Assembly (NCBI RefSeq): GCF_014635065.1 | Contig: NZ_BMCG01000006.1 | Coordinates: 186,001 to 250,000, forward strand | Source of the DNA: Oxalicibacterium flavum | GTDB lineage: Bacteria > Pseudomonadota > Gammaproteobacteria > Burkholderiales > Burkholderiaceae_D | Direction: 5' to 3' | DNA: 64,000 bases | Notes under the pieces: model-generated | Told to the model about the DNA's origin: nothing | Seen by the model: the letters and a program-made list of their open reading frames with translations, nothing else | Databases searched by the model: none | Translations under genes and position numbers: made by a program | In this document: piece by piece, positions 1-9,644 of the stretch | Layout: every line of letters begins with the position of its first letter | How positions within the stretch are numbered: position 1 is the first letter of the stretch

Positions 1-1
1 C

Positions 2-682
2 ACCATCACCCGCCACTACACCAAGCACGCCGAAGGTTCGGTCCTCATCGAATGCGGCGACACCAAGGTCATCTGCACCGCCAGCATCGAGGACCGCGTG
101 CCGGGCTTCCTGAAAGGCAAGGGGCAGGGCTGGCTGACCGCCGAGTACGGCATGCTGCCGCGCTCCACGCATACGCGCATGGATCGCGAAGCCGCGCGCG
201 GCAAGCAGTCGGGCCGCACGCAGGAAATCCAGCGCCTGATCGGCCGCTCGCTGCGTGCCGCCTTCGACCTGCAGGCTTTCGGTGAACGTACGTTGCATCT
301 CGACTGCGATGTGATCCAGGCCGACGGCGGCACGCGCACCGCGGCCATCACCGGCACCATGGTCGCGGCCTACGATGCCTTTGCCAAACTGGCCGAGCAG
401 GGTCTGATCCCGGCGATCCCGCTCAAGCACTTCGTCGCCGCGATCTCGGTCGGCGTCTATCGTGGCCAGCCGGTGCTGGACCTCGACTATGCCGAGGATT
501 CCGACTGCGATACCGACATGAACATCGTCATGACCGATGCCGGCCACTTCATCGAAGTCCAGGGCACGGCCGAAGGCGCGGCGTTCGACCGCGCCACCAT
601 GGACCGGCTGCTCGACCTGGCGCAGAACGGCATCCGCGACCTGATCGTCCTGCAGAAACAGGCGCTGGCGATTGCTGCGTAA
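2..682 (+). CDS. rph: Ribonuclease PH, 5'-truncated by window edge
   Basis: Phosphorolytic 3'-5' exoribonuclease that trims the 3' end of tRNA precursors using phosphate. The frame is open from base 2, and the 226 visible residues lack only about a dozen N-terminal residues compared with the usual ~238. The family signatures are clear: a [17 protein letters not shown] segment (phosphate/RNA binding), the RSLRAAFD core, and the [15 protein letters not shown] motif with the acidic catalytic/metal residues. It is followed after a 107-bp gap by rdgB and hemW, an order I recall as common in Burkholderiales. Identification is secure; only the start lies outside the window. Confidence 0.97.
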   Translation, partial: TITRHYTKHAEGSVLIECGDTKVICTASIEDRVPGFLKGKGQGWLTAEYGMLPRSTHTRMDREAARGKQSGRTQEIQRLIGRSLRAAFDLQAFGERTLHLDCDVIQADGGTRTAAITGTMVAAYDAFAKLAEQGLIPAIPLKHFVAAISVGVYRGQPVLDLDYAEDSDCDTDMNIVMTDAGHFIEVQGTAEGAAFDRATMDRLLDLAQNGIRDLIVLQKQALAIAA

Positions 683-789
683 AATAGCGGGATTGTCCGC
701 CTGACGATGCATCGCTGCGATACCGGCGCGTCCATGCGCTGGTGCGCCCGGTGCCGTCGGGCATCCATCCTGTTCATTTCTAGATTGTC

Positions 790-1374
790 ATGCCTCAATC
801 CCTGATCCTGGCTTCCAACAATGTCGGCAAGCTGAAGGAATTCGGCGCGCTGCTGGCGCGGCTCGATTACCAGTTGCACACCCAAGGAGAGTTCGGCGTG
901 CCGGAGGCGGAGGAGCCGTTCGCCACCTTCGTCGAGAACGCGATTGCCAAGGCGCGCCACGCATCGCGGTTGACCGGCCTGCCGGCGCTGGCCGACGATT
1001 CCGGCGTCTGCGTCAACGCACTGGGCGGCGCGCCCGGCGTCTATTCCGCGCGCTATGCGGGCGAGCCGAAATCCGACCAGCGCAACAATGAAAAGCTGCT
1101 GGCCGATCTGGCGCCGCATGTCGACAAGTCCGCCTACTACTACTGCGTGCTGGTGTTCGTGCGCCATGCCGACGATCCGCAGCCGGTGATTGCCGATGGC
1201 CGCTGGAACGGCGAAATGATCGCCGCCGCGCGCGGCGAGGGCGGCTTCGGCTACGATCCGCATTTCTGGATCCCGTCGCTGCAGAAGACTGCGGCCGAAT
1301 TGAGTGCGGAAGAAAAGAATCGTCTCTCGCATCGCGGCCAGGCGCTGCGCGCGCTGATCGAGAAGCTCGGATGA
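790..1374 (+). CDS. rdgB: Non-canonical purine NTP pyrophosphatase (RdgB/HAM1)
   Basis: Hydrolyses dITP, dXTP and ITP to the monophosphates, keeping deaminated purines out of DNA and RNA. It has 194 residues, normal for the family. SNNVGKLKEF at residues 9-18 is the substrate-binding signature, DDSG begins at Asp69 with the catalytic aspartates, and GGFGYDPHFW near residue 155 plus SHRGQAL near the C-terminus are also typical. Its stop overlaps the hemW start as ATGA, so the two are probably translationally coupled. Start is the ATG at 790; the next in-frame methionine would cut into the fold. Confidence 0.97.
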   Translation: MPQSLILASNNVGKLKEFGALLARLDYQLHTQGEFGVPEAEEPFATFVENAIAKARHASRLTGLPALADDSGVCVNALGGAPGVYSARYAGEPKSDQRNNEKLLADLAPHVDKSAYYYCVLVFVRHADDPQPVIADGRWNGEMIAAARGEGGFGYDPHFWIPSLQKTAAELSAEEKNRLSHRGQALRALIEKLG

Positions 1375-2615
1375 TTCCGATCAGGCCGATCGGCGCGGAC
1401 ATCGCGGACAGTCTCGACCACGCCGAGCCGGCGCGTGTCGCGACCGCCTACCTGAAGCCCGGCACGCTTTCACTGACGGCCTTGCCGCCGCTGTCGCTCT
1501 ACGTGCACATTCCGTGGTGCGTGCGCAAGTGCCCGTATTGCGACTTCAATTCGCACGAGGCCGGCGGCGATATCCCGGAAGACGAATATCTGTCGGCCCT
1601 GCGCGCCGACCTGGAAATGGCGCTGCCGCTGATCTGGGGCCGCAAGCTGCATACGATCTTCATCGGCGGTGGCACGCCGAGTCTGCTGTCGGCGGCCGGA
1701 CTCGATCGGCTGCTGTCCGATATCCGCACCCTGATACCCTTCGATCCGGGTATCGAGGTGACGATGGAAGCCAACCCCGGCACCTTCGAGGCGGACAAAT
1801 TCAAGTCCTACCGCGCCAGCGGCATCAATCGGCTGTCGATTGGCATCCAGAGTTTCAATGCGCGGCATCTGAAGGCACTGGGCCGCATCCACGACGGCGA
1901 CGAGGCGCGCCGCGCAGTCGAGATCGCGCAGGCCAATTTCGACAATTTCAATCTCGACCTCATGTACGCGCTGCCGTCGCAGACGCTGGAAGAAGCACGG
2001 CAGGACGTGCGGACCGCAATCGGTTTCGCGCCGCCGCACCTGTCGCTCTACCACCTGACGATGGAGCCCAACACGGTGTTCGCCAAGTACCCGCCAACGG
2101 TACCCGACGACGACGCCAGCGCCGACATGCAGGACATGATCGCGCAGGAAACCTTGGCCGCCGGTTATGCGCATTACGAGGTCTCTGCCTATGCGCAACC
2201 CACGCGCAAGGCCAGGCACAATCTCAACTACTGGCAGTTTGGCGACTACCTGGGCATCGGCGCCGGCGCGCACAGCAAGCTGTCGTTTCCGCACCGCGTG
2301 ATCCGCCAGGCGCGCTACAAGCAGCCCAAGTCCTACCTCGAGCATATGCGAAGCGGCAATCCGGTGCAGGAAGAAGTGGAAGTCGCGCGCAGCGAACTGG
2401 CCTTCGAGTTCATGCTCAATGCCATGCGCCTGACCGAAGGCGTCGAGGTCAACCTCTTCATGGAGCGTACCGGCATGCCGCTGAATGTCATCGAGCGCGC
2501 GCTGAACGAGGCGGAGTCCAAGGGACTGCTGTACCGCGACCACATGACGCTCAAGCCGACCGAGCTGGGGCGCCGTTTCCTGAACGATTTGCAGGAACTG
2601 TTCCTGGCCGATTGA
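1371..2615 (+). CDS. hemW: Radical SAM heme chaperone HemW (HemN-like)
   Basis: Radical S-adenosylmethionine protein of the HemN/HemW family; HemW binds heme and delivers it to respiratory targets, unlike true coproporphyrinogen dehydrogenase HemN. The CxxxCxxC motif for the 4Fe-4S cluster is at Cys50, Cys54 and Cys57, followed by FNSH. GGGTPS near residue 102 is the SAM-binding glycine motif. At 414 residues it is slightly longer than E. coli HemW because of about 35 extra N-terminal residues. The start overlaps the rdgB stop by four bases. HemW rather than HemN is preferred from its length, its pairing with rdgB and the C-terminal HemN_C-type winged region. Confidence 0.93.
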   Translation: MIPIRPIGADIADSLDHAEPARVATAYLKPGTLSLTALPPLSLYVHIPWCVRKCPYCDFNSHEAGGDIPEDEYLSALRADLEMALPLIWGRKLHTIFIGGGTPSLLSAAGLDRLLSDIRTLIPFDPGIEVTMEANPGTFEADKFKSYRASGINRLSIGIQSFNARHLKALGRIHDGDEARRAVEIAQANFDNFNLDLMYALPSQTLEEARQDVRTAIGFAPPHLSLYHLTMEPNTVFAKYPPTVPDDDASADMQDMIAQETLAAGYAHYEVSAYAQPTRKARHNLNYWQFGDYLGIGAGAHSKLSFPHRVIRQARYKQPKSYLEHMRSGNPVQEEVEVARSELAFEFMLNAMRLTEGVEVNLFMERTGMPLNVIERALNEAESKGLLYRDHMTLKPTELGRRFLNDLQELFLAD

Positions 2616-2725
2616 TGAACGTGCGGGTTTGCCCCGTATGCTGTATAGCCCGATTTTGAAGCGTGCAGACGGGTTTCGGTACCAGCACCGGAATTCCCGC
2701 AGTCGGCAATGGCAGGGGAGTTGGG

Positions 2726-2731
2726 TATAAT
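2726..2731 (+). promoter_or_regulatory. Likely -10 element of the tRNA-Ser promoter
   Basis: A perfect TATAAT lies about 57 bp upstream of the mature tRNA-Ser 5' end. The -35 region at the expected distance is weak, so only the -10 is well supported. Confidence 0.5.
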
Positions 2732-2787
2732 GCGGCCTCCCGCCAATCGATGCGTCCCTGCTTTTCTGCAGAGCATCGATATCGAAT

Positions 2788-2877
<90 letters not shown>

Positions 2878-3200
2878 TCAGACAAGCTGCATATCCTCGT
2901 GCAGACCAGAGCGGTAGCCTATTTGACGGCCGAGCAGATTCAAAGAACCCGGATGATGGGATTTTCGCCAGCAAATCTTGTGGTGAGGAATTTGTTGCAA
3001 ACAATATCGGCGTTCGTGTATTTTTCAGACAGCGGGCATCATGCAAGAGCAAGGAGTTCAAATGCGGTGCCGATCACAACGTCTTTGGGTTGGGTCGGGC
3101 CGGTCGGTGAGGCATTTTCAATGTCATTCAGCCGGGTGTAGTTGGTCGGAAAGGTGCGGTTCATCTCGGAACGAACAATGATCGGAGAGGTGGCAGACTC
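2878..3200. other. 323-bp gap between tRNA-Ser and the autotransporter
   Basis: No supported gene. Short open frames here have no convincing ribosome binding site or recognisable product. I found no direct repeat of the tRNA 3' end, so there is no sign of an integration site. The last part probably holds the autotransporter promoter and leader; GGAGAGG lies at 3183-3189 just before that start. Confidence 0.5.
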
Positions 3201-6200
3201 ATGCAATACTCGACTTGCGACAGCGATGTGTTGGGTGGCATCGACAATCCGCCGCACAGCCCCAGCGAGGCGAAACAGGGAAGAGGCCGACGATACCTTT
3301 TTCGCTTGGTGCCATGGAGGACGATTGCGGGATCGGTCATTTTGTGGGGGCTGCTCCCTGGCGCGGTGTTTGCGCAATGCGTTGTCGACGATGCCGGTAC
3401 GGTGACCTGTTCGGGTACCGATCCGGATGGACTGACCATCGCTCCTCCGCCACCGCCCGGTCCCAATGTCGCGCTCACCGTGGTGGCTGGCGCAACGGTG
3501 AATATGGGCATGTCGATCGACGGCCTTTTGTCTCTCGTTTTCAACAATAACGGCCAGATCAACGGTAACATCACCGTCACTAACAACGGCGATTTCACGT
3601 TCGATCAGAATGGCACGTTCGGCGGGACGACGCTTTCGGTCGATGGAACGGGGACTAACAGCGTGACGGTGCGGACCGGCCGTTCGATCGATACCCTCAT
3701 CATGTCAGGGGCGCAGAATCGCATCGACAACTACGGTGTACTCAACAATGCCGTCACGCTGACCGCAACATCTTCGAACACCGTCATCAACCGCGCCGGC
3801 GCGGCGATCAACCGGCTTACGCTGTCGGGGCCTTCCAATATCATCGACAACGAAGGATTGTTCAATCAGGGGCTGGAGTTCACCGGTGCTCACTCTGCCG
3901 CCAACCAGTACGATAACGTCATTACCAACCGGGGCAATGGCGTTATCAACGGCATCAACAGCAACGGCGCTTCGTTCGACAGCGTGGACAATGGCGGCGT
4001 GATCAATGGCCCTACCAATCTTGGTGCCGGCAACGATCGCTTCACCAACCGTGCGCAGACCAATGGCGGCATCAATCTGGGCGACGACAACGACTTGTTC
4101 CTGATGATGGACGGCACCGTGTGCTGTACGGTGAATCTCGGAGCCGGCAACGATCAGGCATTCATCGTCAGAGGTGTGATCAGTTCTGATGTGCAGGCGG
4201 GTGCGGGAGACGATCTTTTCGTCTGGCAAGGTGGTCAGATCGTCAGCGGCGTTCGGATGGGCGAGGACAACGATACCGCGCTACTGTCCGGCCTGAATGC
4301 CACGAACCTCGTGCAGGGGCTGATCGTCGACGGAGGAACGGGCAACGACAGCATGACCTGGAGCAACACGCAGAACGGCACGGGTCTTGACGTGGCTCAG
4401 CTCACCTACTGGGAGCGCATCGCACTGCACTCCCGTTCCCAGCTCACGTTCAAGAATTACAGCACGCTGACCCTGGGAGATCCCGGAACGGGGACAGGCG
4501 TTCTTTCCATCGACAGCAGCAGTATCGTGCTGGCCGGCAATGGCACGCATGCCGTGCGGCCGTGGGAGCCAAGTGCGCTGGCGACCGTCAACAATGCGGG
4601 GCTCATCGATCTGACCAACGGACCGGCGACGGCGACCGACCGCTTTGTGGTCTATGGCAATTACGTCGGCCAGAACGGGCGCCTCAATCTGCAGACGGTG
4701 CTGGGCGGCGACGACTCGCCGTCGGATCAGCTCGTGATCCAGAAGAACTCGACGGCGACGGCCAACCCGGCCGCGTCCGGCCTGACCGCGCTCAATGTGA
4801 GCAATCTGAACGGTCTGGGAGCCATGACTGTCGGCAACGGTATCCGCGTGGTGGATGCAGTTGGCGGCGCCACGACTACGTCGGAGGCTTTCGTGCTTGG
4901 CAGCCGAGTGGCAGCCGGCGTGTACGAGTATGCGCTCTTTCGTGGCGGCGTGACGGCCGATACGGCCAATGACAACGACTGGTTTCTGCGTTCTAGCGTA
5001 AGCAACCCGCTGGTGCCTATTACGGTGCTGCCGGCGCCGGCGCCAACTCTGCCGCCATCCCCGCCGATGACGTTGCCGGCGCCCGCGCCGCTCATTCCGC
5101 TGGCGCCACCAGAGCCGCCGGAACCACCACCCTCTCCACCATCGCCACCGACGACATTGCCTGCGCCGCCGCCGCCAATGCCTGCGCCGCCGCCCGAGCC
5201 GCCGCCTGACCCGCCGCCGCCTGTCGACCCGCCGCCGGAGCCGCCACCGCCGTCGCCGGAACCACCGCCGCCGCTGCCGCCGGGACCACCGGGGCCGCCT
5301 GTTCCGCCACCGCCGGGAGAGACGCCGCCGCCTGAAACGCCGCTGATTCGCCCCGAAATTCCGGGGTATGTGCTCGGACCCGCGATGGCGCAACGGGGGG
5401 GCATCGTTACCCTCGGTACGTTCCACGAACGTCGCGGCGACCAGTCATTTCTGGACAGCGCTGGAGCGAACAGCAACGTGTGGGTACGCGCGCTGGGCGG
5501 CAAGCACGATCAGCGCTGGAGTTCGACGATCGGAGATTCCGGCTATCAGCTTGCGCCGAAGATAGAGAGTCGCATGTGGGGCCTGCAGATAGGTTCAGAC
5601 CTGTTCGTCCGCAACGATGAAGACGGCGGTGAGGATCGCGCCGGTGCGTTCTATTCACATACCGAGACGCGTGGAACCGTTTTCGGCAATACGCTGGCGG
5701 TCGAGGGCAATCGCTCAGGCAGACTGACGCTGAATGGCGACAGTCTCGGCCTCTATTGGACGCGCGTCGATTCCAGTCGCTGGTATCTCGATGCTGTCGC
5801 CATGTACACGCGGTTCGAAGGAAATGCCTGGTCGGATATGAACGTCGGCGCCAAGACTCGGGGCGATGCCATTGCCGCTTCCATAGAAAGCGGCATCCCG
5901 TTTCCGCTCAATGGGACCTGGACGCTCGAGCCGCAGGGACAGCTCATCTGGCAGTATGTGGACTTCAAGGATACGCGCGATCCTTATTCTTCCATCGACT
6001 ATCGTCACTTCGACGCTTTCACTGGGCGGCTGGGCTTGCGGCTGGAGAACAACACGCTCGTTGGTGGCCGGCCGTGGCAATCCTTTGTCAGTGCCGACGT
6101 GTGGCACAACTTTTCGAAGAAGTCGAACGTGAGGTTCGGCGACACGAATATATCCACCGAGCTTGATGGCACTTCGCTGGAGTTGCGCGGCGGCATGACG

Positions 6201-6314
6201 ATGAAATGGGCAGATAACGTCGACGCCTATCTGTCGATCGGGTATATGACCGATCTCGGTGGAGAGAAGCAGCGCGGCGTGAGCGGGATGGCAGGCGTGC
6301 GAATCCGGTGGTAG
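3201..6314 (+). CDS. Autotransporter (type Va secretion) with Gly/Asp repeats and long proline linker
   Basis: A 1037-residue surface or secreted protein. Order: an extended basic N-terminus with a hydrophobic signal segment ending near AVFA (about residues 35-58); an Asn/Gly-rich passenger likely forming a beta-helix (about 60-600); within it five G-x-[GD]-[ND]-D turns spaced 19-20 residues apart (about 276-358), plus a sixth GTGND further on; a roughly 120-residue proline-rich linker (about 603-725); and a C-terminal autotransporter beta-barrel (about 765-1037) ending GVRIRW with a terminal aromatic residue. Its substrate or adhesion target cannot be read from the sequence. Start is the ATG at 3201 with GGAGAGG upstream. 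It stands alone, with no partner secretion gene beside it. Confidence 0.85.
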   Translation: MQYSTCDSDVLGGIDNPPHSPSEAKQGRGRRYLFRLVPWRTIAGSVILWGLLPGAVFAQCVVDDAGTVTCSGTDPDGLTIAPPPPPGPNVALTVVAGATVNMGMSIDGLLSLVFNNNGQINGNITVTNNGDFTFDQNGTFGGTTLSVDGTGTNSVTVRTGRSIDTLIMSGAQNRIDNYGVLNNAVTLTATSSNTVINRAGAAINRLTLSGPSNIIDNEGLFNQGLEFTGAHSAANQYDNVITNRGNGVINGINSNGASFDSVDNGGVINGPTNLGAGNDRFTNRAQTNGGINLGDDNDLFLMMDGTVCCTVNLGAGNDQAFIVRGVISSDVQAGAGDDLFVWQGGQIVSGVRMGEDNDTALLSGLNATNLVQGLIVDGGTGNDSMTWSNTQNGTGLDVAQLTYWERIALHSRSQLTFKNYSTLTLGDPGTGTGVLSIDSSSIVLAGNGTHAVRPWEPSALATVNNAGLIDLTNGPATATDRFVVYGNYVGQNGRLNLQTVLGGDDSPSDQLVIQKNSTATANPAASGLTALNVSNLNGLGAMTVGNGIRVVDAVGGATTTSEAFVLGSRVAAGVYEYALFRGGVTADTANDNDWFLRSSVSNPLVPITVLPAPAPTLPPSPPMTLPAPAPLIPLAPPEPPEPPPSPPSPPTTLPAPPPPMPAPPPEPPPDPPPPVDPPPEPPPPSPEPPPPLPPGPPGPPVPPPPGETPPPETPLIRPEIPGYVLGPAMAQRGGIVTLGTFHERRGDQSFLDSAGANSNVWVRALGGKHDQRWSSTIGDSGYQLAPKIESRMWGLQIGSDLFVRNDEDGGEDRAGAFYSHTETRGTVFGNTLAVEGNRSGRLTLNGDSLGLYWTRVDSSRWYLDAVAMYTRFEGNAWSDMNVGAKTRGDAIAASIESGIPFPLNGTWTLEPQGQLIWQYVDFKDTRDPYSSIDYRHFDAFTGRLGLRLENNTLVGGRPWQSFVSADVWHNFSKKSNVRFGDTNISTELDGTSLELRGGMTMKWADNVDAYLSIGYMTDLGGEKQRGVSGMAGVRIRW

Positions 6315-6322
6315 GTATTTGC

Positions 6323-6338
6323 AGGCATGCGCATGCCT
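6323..6338. repeat. 16-bp perfect palindrome after the autotransporter
   Basis: AGGCATGCGCATGCCT is a perfect palindrome 9 bp after the autotransporter stop, followed by a short T-rich stretch (TATTGTTTTG). It could act as a weak terminator, but the hairpin has almost no loop and the T tract is broken. Confidence 0.4.
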
Positions 6339-6541
6339 ATTGTTTTGTTCTCCTGTGTGCCTCTATTTCGCGTAACGGAATATGTGCTTTTGCATGAACG
6401 GGCCGAGACAGCTCGGAGAAGAGACGAATTCCTACGCGCACTCGCGTCCGGGTCTGATGGATATTGCGTTGGACCTGAAGAAAAATGTGTGGGTCAAACC
6501 AGCAGATCGTCTGAACGGCCCCACTTTTCGGAAGGAATGCC

Positions 6542-6796
6542 ATGTCTTCCAGGACTCCCTATCGAGACTACGAAATCACCACCGACGGTGAATTGACGCG
6601 CAGTCAGTTCTGGCTGGCGCGATATATCTTGAGAAGCAGGCGGGACCGACGCGTGATGATTATGGAGAACGTCGGACTGTATTCCTCCCGGGAAGATGCG
6701 GAGCGTTCTGCCTTGCAGCATGCGATCGAAAAGGTGGATTTCCTGGTGGAGTCCGATCAGCCTCGTCGCCGCGCCCTGGCATCCGGCCACAGATAA
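6542..6796 (+). CDS. Small uncharacterised protein, 84 aa
   Basis: I do not recognise a named family. The start at 6542 has a good Shine-Dalgarno (GGAAGGA, 5 bp spacing). The layout is a YRDYEI strand near the N-terminus, a W-x-A-R-Y-I segment, and a SSREDAERSALQHAIEKVD helix near the C-terminus. This alternation (Y-x-x-Y, W-x-A, then E-x-A-E-x-x-A-L helix) resembles the 74-aa protein at 12374, suggesting a shared small alpha-beta fold. No signal peptide or membrane segment. It lies alone between the autotransporter and a DUF4124 protein. Function unknown. Confidence 0.6.
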   Translation: MSSRTPYRDYEITTDGELTRSQFWLARYILRSRRDRRVMIMENVGLYSSREDAERSALQHAIEKVDFLVESDQPRRRALASGHR

Positions 6797-6975
6797 AACG
6801 GCTTGGTTGACGGTACGTTAGCAGCGCATTTTTCTTACATTCTCCAGCTTCTCAGGCACATCGATGCCCGTCGGAGAACTGCAACCATCCGACTGACGGT
6901 TTCATGCATCGCTGTCGCTGTCGCTGGCGATGGGATTGCGATCAGGCAATATAATCGGCTTTCTTCCAGCTTCCG

Positions 6976-7431
6976 ATGCCTGCCATGCGACCCGTATCGT
7001 TGACGATCTTCTTCGTCCTGCTCGTCCCTGCCGCATATGCGCAGGACATCTATAAATGCGTTCATCAGGGCAGGACGATTTATTCCGAAAAGGCTTGCGC
7101 GGCAGACGATGCGCAGAACGAGCGGTTCGAGGTGCGCGACGATCGGGTCGGCAATGTGGCGCCGGACCGCGAGACGATCCGCGCCACGCGCGCGCGGGTG
7201 CAGGCCGAGATGGCGGCGTCGGCAAACGCAGTATCCGGCACCAAGAGTATCGGTGCGATGGTCGGGGAACAGGCCAAGCCGTCGGACCGTAAGCCTCGTT
7301 GCGATGCGTTGGAAAGGGACATTGCCGATATCGAGGCCGAGGCGCGCCAGCAAATCACGGCGCGTCGCCAGGATCGGCTGGCGCAGAAGAAACGCAAATT
7401 GCGCCAGCAACAGCATGCGCTGAAGTGCTGA
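6976..7431 (+). CDS. Exported DUF4124-type protein
   Basis: A 151-residue protein with a clear signal peptide (residues 1-22, hydrophobic LTIFFVLLVPAAYA then cleavage before QDIYKC). The mature N-terminus IYKCVHQGRTIYSEKAC is the DUF4124 pattern, a small beta domain with two conserved cysteines found in periplasmic proteins of Beta- and Gammaproteobacteria. The C-terminal 45 residues are highly charged and probably a coiled coil. Function unknown. The ATG at 6985 is an equally possible start. Convergent with the histidine kinase downstream. Confidence 0.75.
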   Translation: MPAMRPVSLTIFFVLLVPAAYAQDIYKCVHQGRTIYSEKACAADDAQNERFEVRDDRVGNVAPDRETIRATRARVQAEMAASANAVSGTKSIGAMVGEQAKPSDRKPRCDALERDIADIEAEARQQITARRQDRLAQKKRKLRQQQHALKC

Positions 7432-7457
7432 AGGTTTTTATTCGGGATACGTTGCCG

Positions 7458-9464
7458 TCAGGATGAAGAGCGCTTGGCGAGCACATGGCGGATCTTGCGC
7501 GACAGTGTTTCCCGCGTATAGGGTTTGCTCAGGAGTTCCACGCCGGCATCGAGCCGGTTGCCGTGCACGATGGCATTCTGCGTGTAGCCCGAGGTGAACA
7601 GCACGGCAATGTCGGGAATGCGTTCGCGTGCCATGCGTGCCAGCTCGGTGCTGCGCATGGGACCAGGCATCACCACGTCGGAAAACAGCAGGTCGATCCT
7701 GACGCCGCTTTCGATGATGGCAAAAGCGCTTTGCGCATCGGCCGCCTTCAGGATCTGGTACCCGAGTTCGCGCAGCATGTCTACTACGATGCTGCGCACC
7801 TGCTCGTCGTCTTCGACGACGAGAATGGTTTCGGAGCCGCCGATCACGAACTGTTCTTCCGGTGGCGTGACGATGTGTTCGGTGTCGGTGGTGCGTGGCA
7901 GGTACAGCCTGATGGTGGTGCCGTGCCCGATTTCGCTGTAGATGCCGATATGGCCGCCCGACTGCTTGATGAAGCCATAGACCATCGACAGCCCGAGTCC
8001 TGTGCCTTTGCCCTCTGGTTTGGTGGAGAAGAACGGTTCGAAGGCCTGGGCCACGACCTCGGGCGACATGCCGGTACCGGTATCGGTCACTGCCAGCATG
8101 ACGTACTGGCCGGGATTGACGTCGCTGTGCTTGCGCGCGTAGTTCTCGTCGAGAAATGCATTGCCCGCTTCGATGGTCAGCTTGCCCGTGCCGTGCATCG
8201 CGTCGCGCGCATTGATGGCGAGGTTGAGCACCGCATTTTCGAGTTGCACGATATCGACCATGGCATTCCACAAGCCGGCGGAAGTGATGACCTCGGTCTC
8301 GATCGATTCGCCCAGCGTGCGTGACACCATGTCCTGGAAGTTCGAGAGAAAACGGCCGAGATTGACCGCCTTGGGTTCCAGAGGCTGGCGCCGGCCGAAG
8401 GAGAGCAACTGATTGGCGAGTTTGGCACCGCGTCCGACGCCATCGAGGGCGCGCGCGATGCGCTTCTGCGCGCGCGGATTGTCGCCGATCTCCTTGCCGA
8501 GCAGGTGCAGATTGCCGGAAATGACCTGGAGCAGGTTGTTGAAATCGTGCGCGACGCCACCGGTCAGCTTGCCGATGGTTTCGAGTTTGCGGGACTGCTG
8601 GAGGGCGATCTCGGTCTTCTTCAGGGTGGCCGCGGCTTCCAGCTTTTCGGTGATGTCGCGCGTGATCTTGGCAAAACCGATGAAGGTGCCGGTATCGTCG
8701 TAAATGGGATCGATCACGACATGGGCCATGAACTGGCTGCCGTCCTTGCGTACCCGAACGGCTTCCTGCTCGTACCTGCCGTTCGACAGTGCCGATGCCA
8801 GGGCGAAGGCGGGTTTGCCTTCTGCGCGATCCTGTTCGGTGTAAAAGCGCGAAAAATGGGTGCCGATGACTTCTTCGCCGGCATAGCCCTTGATGCGTGC
8901 GGCGCCGGCATTCCAGTTGGTGACGATCCCCCCGGCATCGAGCATGTAGATCGCGTAATCCGTGACGCCCTGCACCAGCAGACGGAATTGCCGTTCGCTG
9001 GCACGCAGGGCTTCCGCCGCTTGCTTGCGTTCGGTGATGTCGCGCGTGATCTTTGCGTAGCCGATCAGTTGGCCATCCTGATCACGTACCGCATCGATGA
9101 AAACGGAAGCCCAGAAGCGTGTGCCGTCCTTGCGAAAACGCCATCCTTCCCCTTCGAACTTGCCTGTCGTTTCGGCCAGATGCAGGGCGTGTGCCGGCAT
9201 GCCCCTTTCCAGATCGTCCGCGCCGTAAAAGCGCGAGAAGTTCTGACCGATGATTTCCTGCGTCTCGTAACCCTTGAGCCGGCGAGCACCTTCGTTCCAG
9301 CTGACGATGGTGCCATCCGGAGAGAGCATGTAAATCGCGTAATCCGAAATGGCATTGATGAGTAGCCGGAAGCGATGCAATTCGATCAGGCTCAAATCGT
9401 TAGCGGAAGAAGGCTGTGCGGGCACTGACATGGGGGTATCGGGGCGAAATGCGTCATGGGGCAT
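7458..9464 (-). CDS. PAS-PAS hybrid histidine kinase with receiver domain
   Basis: A 668-residue soluble two-component sensor. Two PAS domains (about 30-145 and 150-275) each end in an ITRDITE PAC motif. The H-box GGVAHDFNNLLQ puts the phosphorylated His near residue 305, in the form seen in CckA-like hybrids. The ATPase G-box GKGTGLGLSMVYG follows, and a C-terminal receiver (about 545-660) has VVEDDE and phospho-acceptor Asp in LLFSDVVMPGP. There are no membrane segments, so it senses an intracellular signal. No output regulator is adjacent, so the partner is unknown. The start could also be the ATG 33 bp downstream, at 9431; neither has a strong ribosome binding site. Confidence 0.9.
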   Translation of the reverse strand: MPHDAFRPDTPMSVPAQPSSANDLSLIELHRFRLLINAISDYAIYMLSPDGTIVSWNEGARRLKGYETQEIIGQNFSRFYGADDLERGMPAHALHLAETTGKFEGEGWRFRKDGTRFWASVFIDAVRDQDGQLIGYAKITRDITERKQAAEALRASERQFRLLVQGVTDYAIYMLDAGGIVTNWNAGAARIKGYAGEEVIGTHFSRFYTEQDRAEGKPAFALASALSNGRYEQEAVRVRKDGSQFMAHVVIDPIYDDTGTFIGFAKITRDITEKLEAAATLKKTEIALQQSRKLETIGKLTGGVAHDFNNLLQVISGNLHLLGKEIGDNPRAQKRIARALDGVGRGAKLANQLLSFGRRQPLEPKAVNLGRFLSNFQDMVSRTLGESIETEVITSAGLWNAMVDIVQLENAVLNLAINARDAMHGTGKLTIEAGNAFLDENYARKHSDVNPGQYVMLAVTDTGTGMSPEVVAQAFEPFFSTKPEGKGTGLGLSMVYGFIKQSGGHIGIYSEIGHGTTIRLYLPRTTDTEHIVTPPEEQFVIGGSETILVVEDDEQVRSIVVDMLRELGYQILKAADAQSAFAIIESGVRIDLLFSDVVMPGPMRSTELARMARERIPDIAVLFTSGYTQNAIVHGNRLDAGVELLSKPYTRETLSRKIRHVLAKRSSS

Positions 9465-9550
9465 GGAAAATATTCTACCGTAGTGGAAACGTCTGCCGAC
9501 GGCGTGTTTGCCGGCTTGTCGGAGAATTTCCGATCATCCTACGAAAACTG

Positions 9551-9567
9551 GTGTACCTGTCCTACAC
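9551..9567. promoter_or_regulatory. Inverted repeat GTGTA-N7-TACAC in a divergent promoter region
   Basis: GTGTA and TACAC arms 7 bp apart sit between the divergent kinase and SDR genes, 78 bp before the SDR start. The shape fits a dimeric repressor operator, but no regulator is identifiable from this. Confidence 0.3.
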
Positions 9568-9644
9568 ACCGATTTCTCCATCCTGCTTTTTAATAGGAAT
9601 TGCTATTCACGCAGCATATCGATCATTTGGGGAGCGCGCCACCA

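Noticed and set aside
4727-5503. Minus-strand frame with striking glycine/serine repeats
   Set aside because: It is the reverse complement of the proline-rich linker of the autotransporter.
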